A DNA stretch of 38,168 bases from AP-16 sp036395835 (GTDB lineage: Bacteria > Pseudomonadota > Alphaproteobacteria > Rhizobiales > Xanthobacteraceae). Below the pieces are notes generated by a model. That model was not told the origin of the DNA. It saw nothing but the letters and a program-made list of their open reading frames with translations, and did no database searches. A program made the translations under genes and the position numbers. The stretch lies in the NCBI GenBank assembly GCA_036395835.1, contig DASWCW010000087.1, positions 1 through 38,168 on the forward strand, given 5' to 3'. Positions 32,961-38,168 of the stretch are shown here, one piece after another. Positions within the stretch are counted from its first letter, which is position 1. Each line of letters opens with the position of its first letter.

Positions 32961-33791
32961 TCACTTGCCTGCCGGAACTGCTCCCGGCGCGGCGGCCTGC
33001 GGCTGTTGACTCTCGAGCTTCTTGCGGGCTTCCTCGGCCTTCTTCTGCAGCTCTTCCTGCAGCTTCTTCTGCTGCTCTTCGAGCACCTTCGGATCGGTCG
33101 GCGGCCCGTCATAGGCCTTGGCGAAATCCGCCAGCGGCAGCGTCAGGCTGATCGGCTGTCCGCCGGCATTGATCGCCTGCACGATCAGACCCTGGCCCTT
33201 CTTCAACTTGCCGACCATGTCCAAGTCGGCGTCGTAATCCGACATGCATCCGTTCGGGAAGCAGATGACGTACGGCCGCGCGACCGGATTGCCCTGATCG
33301 ATGATCACCCGGGTGCCCTGTTGCAATTGCATGCCCAAGGGCAAGGTGACGCGCAGCATCTTTTTCGGGTCACCCTCCGGCTCGACCAGGACCGCGCCGG
33401 CGACGAACTGCCCGGTCTCGAGCCGCGCCTCCTTGATGACGAGGCAAACTTCCTTGGAGTTGGGCTGCTGATCCTTGCCGCAGATCTTGGTCCAGGGCGA
33501 ATAGACGAGCGGCAGCTGCTGCGCGGGAGCCGCGGCTTGCGCCTGCTGGACCGGCGGGGCAGCCTGCGCGGGAGCTGCCTGCGCCGCGGGCGCGGGCGTC
33601 GCCGGCTTCTTGGGCTGCGGCTTGGCCGCCGCGGGCTTGGCGGGCGCTGTCTGCGTCGGCGCGGCAGCGGGTGCGGGCTGTTGCTGGGCGGTCGCCCAGA
33701 CGGCACCGCCGAGCACGAAGCCCGTCGCCGCAATGGTTGTAACCGCCCAACGCAACGAGCGGGCCGGGCCGAACGCGATCCGAAGCTCCAT
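32961..33791 (-). CDS. Invasion-associated locus B (IalB) family protein
   Basis: 276 residues. N-terminal hydrophobic anchor or signal (WAVTTIAATGFVLGGAVWATAQ), a Pro/Ala/Gln-rich linker (about 37-92), the IalB domain (about 95-235) with WTKICGKD, EVCLVIKEARL and VICFPNGCMSDYDAD (four cysteines that likely form two disulfides), and a C-terminal charged coiled coil (EEQQKKLQEELQKKAEEARKKLE). Periplasmic; in Bartonella IalB is needed for erythrocyte entry, but the family is general in free-living rhizobia and no virulence role is implied. ATG 33791 follows AGAGAGGAACGGTACC. Confidence 0.92.
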   Translation of the reverse strand: MELRIAFGPARSLRWAVTTIAATGFVLGGAVWATAQQQPAPAAAPTQTAPAKPAAAKPQPKKPATPAPAAQAAPAQAAPPVQQAQAAAPAQQLPLVYSPWTKICGKDQQPNSKEVCLVIKEARLETGQFVAGAVLVEPEGDPKKMLRVTLPLGMQLQQGTRVIIDQGNPVARPYVICFPNGCMSDYDADLDMVGKLKKGQGLIVQAINAGGQPISLTLPLADFAKAYDGPPTDPKVLEEQQKKLQEELQKKAEEARKKLESQQPQAAAPGAVPAGK

Positions 33792-34040
33792 GGTACCGTT
33801 CCTCTCTCGCCGCTGGCGCCACGTTCCTGCCTGGCGCGGGGCGCGTCCCCAATTCCGCGCGGGCTGTCTCGGCGCCAAATACGGCGAGAACGTGACGCGG
33901 GCGACCGAATTGATCGAGCTGGACCGCCGAGGTTGCAGCCGCGGTACCGGGATCGTCTCCAATCGGCGGCCGGATCCCGCAGCGCCGACGCCGATTCCGG
34001 CAATGACGGCGAACTGCGTATCCGATGATACGCTGCGCCG

Positions 34041-35909
34041 GTGCAAACCGAATCGGCTCGCGCCGCTCCGCCATCCAAATATTTTTACGCTCCGCTGCGT
34101 GGGCGAGCCCGATGCACCCTGCTGGTGGTCCTGGCGGCGATCTGCATCTGCGCGCCCGCCAGCCCGCTGCTCGGCGCCGAGCCTTCGCATGCGATCGCGA
34201 TGCACGGCAGTCCGGCGCTCGCGGTCGCTTTCCCGCACTTTCGCTATGTCGATCCGACGGCGCCGAAGGGCGGGCGTTTGGTCGCGAGCATCGTGGGCAC
34301 CTTCGACAGCCTCAACCCCCTCATCGTCAAGGGATTGCCCTTCGAGCACGTGCGCGCCTACGTCGTCGAGAGCCTGATGGCGCGCGGCTTCGACGAGCCG
34401 TTCACGCTTTACGGCCTGCTGGCGCAAACGATCGAGACCGATGCGACACGCAGCTACGTGACGTTTACTCTCGATCCGCGCGCGAGATTCTCCGACGGGC
34501 ATCCGGTCACGGCCGATGACGTGATGTTCTCCTGGCAGCTGCTGCGCGACAAAGGCCGCCCGAATTACCGCGCGTATTACGCCAAGGTTCGTCGCGCCGA
34601 AGCCGTCGGCGAGCGCGCCGTTCGCTTCGATCTCGCCGGAGCGGACGACCGCGAGCTGCCGCTCATCCTCGGGCTCATGCCGATCTTGCCCAAGCACGCG
34701 ACGGATCCCTCGAGCTTCGAGCAAACCTCGTTCGCCCCGCCGCTCGGCAGCGGGCCTTATGTCGTCGCGGACGTCAGGGCCGGAGACAGCGTGCTGCTCA
34801 AGCGCAATCCCGACCATTGGGGCCGCGATCTCGCGGTCAATCGGGGATACTGGAATTTCGACGAGATCCGCTTCGAGTTCTATCGCGACGGCAATGCGGA
34901 ATTCGAGGCGTTCAAGAAAGGGCTGGTCGACGTGCGCACCGAAACCGATCCGGGCCGGTGGCAAACCGCCTACGACGTGCCGGCGGTACGCGACGCGCGC
35001 ATCCTGAAAGAGGCGTTCCCGACCGGCCTGCCCCGGCCGCTGTCCGCATTCGTGTTCAACACCCGCCGGCCGATCTTCGCGGATATCCGCGTGCGCGAGG
35101 CGATCGGCCTCCTGTTCGACGCCGAATGGGTCAACCACAATTTTTTCTTCGATCTTTACCGGCGCACGGCGAGCTTCTTCGAAGGATCCGAGCTTTCCGC
35201 TCGCGGGCGCGCCGCGGATGACGGCGAGCGCGCGCTGCTCGCGCCCTATCCGGACGCGGTGCGCCCGGACGTGCTCGCGGGCACCTGGTCGCCGCCGGTG
35301 TCCGACGGCTCCGGACGCGATCGCGCGATCCTGCGCCGCGCCCTCACCCTGCTCGATGCGGCCGGCTACGAGCTCGACGGCACCGAGTTGCGCCAGCGAT
35401 CGACCCGACGTCCGCTCGGCTTCGAGATCCTCGTCACGGCCAAGGACGAGGAACGCCTGGCGCTCGCGTTTGCCCATCACCTGCAGCGCGCCGGCATTCA
35501 GGCGCGGGTGCGCACGGTCGACGCCGTCCAATACGAGCAGCGCCGCCAGACCTTCGATTTCGATATGCTACGATATCAGTGGAGCGAGTCGCTTTCGCCG
35601 GGCAACGAGCAGAGCTTCTATTGGGGATCGGCCGCCGCCGACGAGCCGGGAAGCCGCAACTACATGGGCGTTCGCAGCAAGGCGGTCGATGCGATGATCC
35701 AGGCGCTGCTCGCGGCGGAAAGCCGCGAGGACTTCGTCGCCGCGGTGCGGGCGCTCGACCGCGTGCTGATGTCCGGCCTTTTTGTCGTGCCGCTGTTCCA
35801 TTTGCCGGAGCAATGGGTCGCGCATTGGGCCTATATCGAACGGCCGGGCACGACCTCGCTGTTCGGTTATCTCCCGGAGACCTGGTGGCATCGGCCGCCG
35901 AGGCAGTGA
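34041..35909 (+). CDS. Oligopeptide ABC transporter substrate-binding protein (family 5)
   Basis: 622 residues, SBP family 5 of the YejA/OppA type. A signal peptide (TLLVVLAAICICAPASPLLGA) is followed by AFPHFRYVDPTAPKGGRL, a motif of the microcin C/YejA branch, then DGHPVTADDVMFSWQ and GSGPYVV, ending WVAHWAYI. Periplasmic binding of peptides or peptide-like compounds. The start is GTG at 34041 with no strong ribosome site. No permease or ATPase genes are in the window, so it is an orphan here; the gene for the AMP-binding-like protein starts 4 bases after its stop. Confidence 0.92.
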   Translation: MQTESARAAPPSKYFYAPLRGRARCTLLVVLAAICICAPASPLLGAEPSHAIAMHGSPALAVAFPHFRYVDPTAPKGGRLVASIVGTFDSLNPLIVKGLPFEHVRAYVVESLMARGFDEPFTLYGLLAQTIETDATRSYVTFTLDPRARFSDGHPVTADDVMFSWQLLRDKGRPNYRAYYAKVRRAEAVGERAVRFDLAGADDRELPLILGLMPILPKHATDPSSFEQTSFAPPLGSGPYVVADVRAGDSVLLKRNPDHWGRDLAVNRGYWNFDEIRFEFYRDGNAEFEAFKKGLVDVRTETDPGRWQTAYDVPAVRDARILKEAFPTGLPRPLSAFVFNTRRPIFADIRVREAIGLLFDAEWVNHNFFFDLYRRTASFFEGSELSARGRAADDGERALLAPYPDAVRPDVLAGTWSPPVSDGSGRDRAILRRALTLLDAAGYELDGTELRQRSTRRPLGFEILVTAKDEERLALAFAHHLQRAGIQARVRTVDAVQYEQRRQTFDFDMLRYQWSESLSPGNEQSFYWGSAAADEPGSRNYMGVRSKAVDAMIQALLAAESREDFVAAVRALDRVLMSGLFVVPLFHLPEQWVAHWAYIERPGTTSLFGYLPETWWHRPPRQ

Positions 35910-35912
35910 GGC

Positions 35913-37424
35913 ATGGCCGTGAGCCCGGGGGATCGCATCGACATGCAGCGGGACCGCGGCCCGGCGAGCATCGACGATCTGTTCCGACGCGCCGCCGAGC
36001 GCGCGCCGGATGCCTGGGCGCTGGTCGATCCGCCCGACCGAGAGCATTTCACCGACTCGGCGCCACGGCGACTGACCTATGCGCAGGCCGAGCGCGCGAT
36101 CGCGACGATGGCCGGTCGATTGCTGGAACTGGGCCTGCCGGCAGGCTCGATCGTCGCGTTCCAAATACCCAATATCGTCGAGAGCGTGATCACGCTGCTC
36201 GGCGTGGTGCGTGCCGGACTGATCGCGGCGCCGATGCCGCTGCTGTGGCGAAAAGCCGACGCCGTCGCCGCGCTCGGCGGACTCTCGCCGCGCGCCTTGA
36301 TCGCCGTTCGCCGCGTCGGCGCCGTCGATCATGGCGAGATCGTCATGCATATCGCGGCCGAAATTTTCTCCGTGCGCTTCGTGTGCGGCTTCGGCACCGG
36401 CCTTGCGGACGGCGTGATCGCGCTCGATGACGTATTCGACGCCGGGACTGGAGCGTTCGCTCCTTCCCAACGACAAGCCATCAGACCGGAAGAAACCGCG
36501 GTGGTGACCTTCGATGTCACTGCGCGCGGCATCGTTGCGGTGGCGCACACGCATGCGCAGCTCGTGGCCGCCGGGGACGCGATCCTCGCCGAAGCAGCGC
36601 TGGAGCAAGGCGGCGCGATTCTCGGCGCGCTCGCGACTTCCTCGTTCGCGGGCCTCGGCTCCTCGGTCATGCCGTGGCTCATCGCCGGTGGGCGGCTCGT
36701 CTTGCATCAGCCGTTTTCGCCGGAGACGTTCGCCGCGCAATTGCACGACGAGCGCTGCGAGACCGCGGTCCTTCCAGCCGCGATCCTTCCGGCGATGCAG
36801 GAGGCGGGCCTGCTCGGCCGCGCATCTGCCGTGCGCGCGATCCTGGCGGTATGGCGCGCGCCGGAATTCCTGTCGGCGGCGGCGGCGTGGCCGAATTCCG
36901 CGACCGCCTGCATCGACGTGGCCGCATTCGGCGAAGCCGGGCTCGTTCCCCGCCGCCGCGGAACCGACGGAATGCCGGCCGGCATCCCGCTCGGCCAAAT
37001 CGGTTCCGAGGCAGCGATCGAAATCGCACGAACCGCGACCGGCACGCTCGCCATCCGCGGGTCGATGGTGCCCGGTCCGCCGCCCGGCGCAATCGAAACG
37101 GGCGAGCCGCCCTCGCTCAAGATCGACGCAGGAGGCTTCGTCGACACCGAATATCCCTGCCGGCTCGACCGGGCGAGCAACGCGCTGATCGTCAGCGGAC
37201 CGCCCGCGGGACTGATCAACGTCGGAGGCTATCGGTTCGCGTGGCGGGAGCTGCAGGACTTGATGACGGAGCTCGGACAAGGCGGGTCGCTCGCCGCGCT
37301 GCCCGACCGACTGGCGGGGCATCGGCTCGCCGGCGTCGCCGCGGATCGGGAGCGCGTGCGCGAGGCGCTCGCGGCACGAGGCGTCAATCCGCTCCTCGTT
37401 GCCGCATTCCGCGACCGCCGCTGA
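35913..37424 (+). CDS. Degenerate AMP-binding (class I adenylate-forming) protein
   Basis: 503 residues with the overall fold order of acyl-CoA synthetases, but key motifs are lost. The N-terminal substrate-binding part is normal (VAFQIPNIVESVITLLGVVRAGL). The ATP P-loop, normally SGTTGxPKG, is replaced at about 199-210 by TFDVTARGIVA; the TGD ribose motif reads DTEYP; the GRxKD hinge reads GPPAG, followed by an intact LINVGGYRF. The C-terminal lysine domain is short and ends GVNPLLVAAFRDRR. It therefore looks like a pseudo-enzyme. Four bases separate it from the peptide-binding protein gene, so the two are translated together. Confidence 0.88.
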   Translation: MAVSPGDRIDMQRDRGPASIDDLFRRAAERAPDAWALVDPPDREHFTDSAPRRLTYAQAERAIATMAGRLLELGLPAGSIVAFQIPNIVESVITLLGVVRAGLIAAPMPLLWRKADAVAALGGLSPRALIAVRRVGAVDHGEIVMHIAAEIFSVRFVCGFGTGLADGVIALDDVFDAGTGAFAPSQRQAIRPEETAVVTFDVTARGIVAVAHTHAQLVAAGDAILAEAALEQGGAILGALATSSFAGLGSSVMPWLIAGGRLVLHQPFSPETFAAQLHDERCETAVLPAAILPAMQEAGLLGRASAVRAILAVWRAPEFLSAAAAWPNSATACIDVAAFGEAGLVPRRRGTDGMPAGIPLGQIGSEAAIEIARTATGTLAIRGSMVPGPPPGAIETGEPPSLKIDAGGFVDTEYPCRLDRASNALIVSGPPAGLINVGGYRFAWRELQDLMTELGQGGSLAALPDRLAGHRLAGVAADRERVREALAARGVNPLLVAAFRDRR

Positions 37425-37689
37425 GCCGAGGACGATGGAACCGCTCGACGACGCGCGTCGGGCGGTGACGGCGAGTGCCTCACCGCGGAAGGCTGACGTC
37501 GACCGCCTGCTCCTCCAGAAACTGTAGATGCGTTCGCGGCTGGCAACCAAGGCCAGAAATGCTCTCGATAAGATTACCCCGGACGGCCTTCATTGCGCAC
37601 CATCGGCTTGATCGTCCACCCGCCGACCGGCCCTGTTGCGGCCAAACGAGCCAACGCTTAGCTTCCGTTAAGAAGACCGAGGTATCGCC

Positions 37690-38168
37690 ATGTCCGCCAC
37701 GCAATCGTCTCCGATCCAGATGCCGATCGATGTCGTCTCCGACGTCGTCTGTCCGTGGTGCTTCATCGGCAAACGCCGGCTGGAGAAGGCGCTGGCTTTG
37801 CGGCCGGACATCGCCGCCGAGGTGCGCTGGCGGCCGTATTTCCTCAACGACTGGATCCCGCGCGAAGGCATCGATCGCAGGACGTACCTCGAGACGAAGT
37901 TCGGCTCGGCCGAGCGCTATGCGGCGATCGCCGAGCGGGTCGCGGCCGCGGCGCGCAGCGAAGGCCTCGATTATGCGCTCGACAAGATCGCGCGGCAGCC
38001 CAATACGCTCGATTGCCATCGCCTCATCCTGTGGGCGCGCAACACCTCGGATGCGGGGCGCATGAAGCAGCGGCTGATGGAGCTGTACTTCTCCGCAGGC
38101 GCCGACCTGACCGACGTGGAAGTGCTGGTCGGCGCCGCGGTCGACTGCGGCATGGACGGCGAGGTCGT
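37690..38168 (+). CDS. DsbA-family (FrnE-like) oxidoreductase, 3' end cut by window
   Basis: Thioredoxin-fold DsbA family protein of the FrnE/2-hydroxychromene-carboxylate-isomerase type. 159 codons are visible, with no stop. The CPWC active site (C21, C24) sits in VVSDVVCPWCFIGKRRLE, which is the FrnE pattern, followed by the helical insert (RTYLETKFGSAERYAAI). Cytoplasmic, because there is no signal peptide; the family is linked to disulfide exchange under oxidative or metal stress. ATG 37690 follows GACCGAGGTATCGCC. Confidence 0.9.
   Translation, partial: MSATQSSPIQMPIDVVSDVVCPWCFIGKRRLEKALALRPDIAAEVRWRPYFLNDWIPREGIDRRTYLETKFGSAERYAAIAERVAAAARSEGLDYALDKIARQPNTLDCHRLILWARNTSDAGRMKQRLMELYFSAGADLTDVEVLVGAAVDCGMDGEV

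Noticed and set aside
32961..35531. 856-codon minus-strand ORF running from the peptide-binding protein gene into the IalB-like gene
   Set aside because: Only the last 276 codons (from the ATG at 33791, with a good ribosome site) are protein-like; the rest is antisense of a clear family-5 binding protein.

Overview
The window reads as a chromosomal segment of a high-GC alphaproteobacterium of the order Hyphomicrobiales (Bradyrhizobium, Rhodoplanes or Pseudolabrys-like). The clues are a bacterial phosphatidylcholine synthase, a DivK-like receiver, an IalB-family periplasmic protein, DUF1236 and DUF3309 proteins, a malyl-CoA lyase-type enzyme, a REP-like palindrome of the Bradyrhizobium kind, and promoters of the GGAAC-N16/17-CGTT type recognised by the alphaproteobacterial general-stress sigma factor EcfG. 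I see no tRNA, rRNA, CRISPR array, insertion sequence, integrase or phage gene.

Layout. 1-3.4 kb: a two-component signalling cluster on + (GAF-GAF histidine kinase cut by the window start, a DivK-like receiver, a receiver-adenylate/guanylate cyclase). 3.3-4.6 kb: small exported proteins and REP-like palindromes. 4.6-9.9 kb: protein quality control and redox repair (DegP/HtrA protease, alpha/beta-hydrolase-OsmC fusion, periplasmic MsrA) and an overlapping nucleotidyltransferase/metallophosphoesterase pair. 10-22 kb: an island of mostly small stress-type genes (DUF1236 proteins, DUF892 ferritin-like protein, GlsB/YeaQ membrane protein, Ku, a histone-H1-like basic protein, a Crp/Fnr regulator, a zinc-ribbon protein, a stand-alone receiver, DUF3309), with an RNase Z-like MBL hydrolase and a YbfB-type MFS transporter among them. 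22-32.9 kb: housekeeping and metabolic genes (homoserine-acetyltransferase-like protein, ICMT-type methyltransferase, HSL-type esterase, quinone oxidoreductase, RraA-like protein, SDR, Pcs, UbiH-type monooxygenase, PAP2 phosphatase, malyl-CoA lyase-like protein, HspQ). 33-38.2 kb: IalB-like protein, an orphan oligopeptide-binding protein followed 4 nt later by a degenerate AMP-binding protein, and the start of a FrnE-like DsbA-family protein.

The unifying signal is regulatory. Four exact GGAAC-N16-CGTT motifs and six one-mismatch versions lie between 11.7 and 27 kb, nearly all just upstream of small stress genes, so much of this stretch looks like a cluster of EcfG-regulon members (DNA end-joining, ferritin-like storage, DNA-binding basic protein, small membrane proteins). 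One exact motif (20498-20522, minus strand) has no credible ORF of its own. It is followed by a hairpin with a C-rich loop and then a second hairpin, the layout expected of a general-stress small RNA analogous to Caulobacter GsrN. A second small-RNA candidate with an anti-Shine-Dalgarno loop and an intrinsic terminator lies 1.7 kb away (about 22150-22236, plus strand). These two RNAs, a probably leaderless stress gene at 26990, and the pseudo-enzyme at 35913 are the most interesting points.
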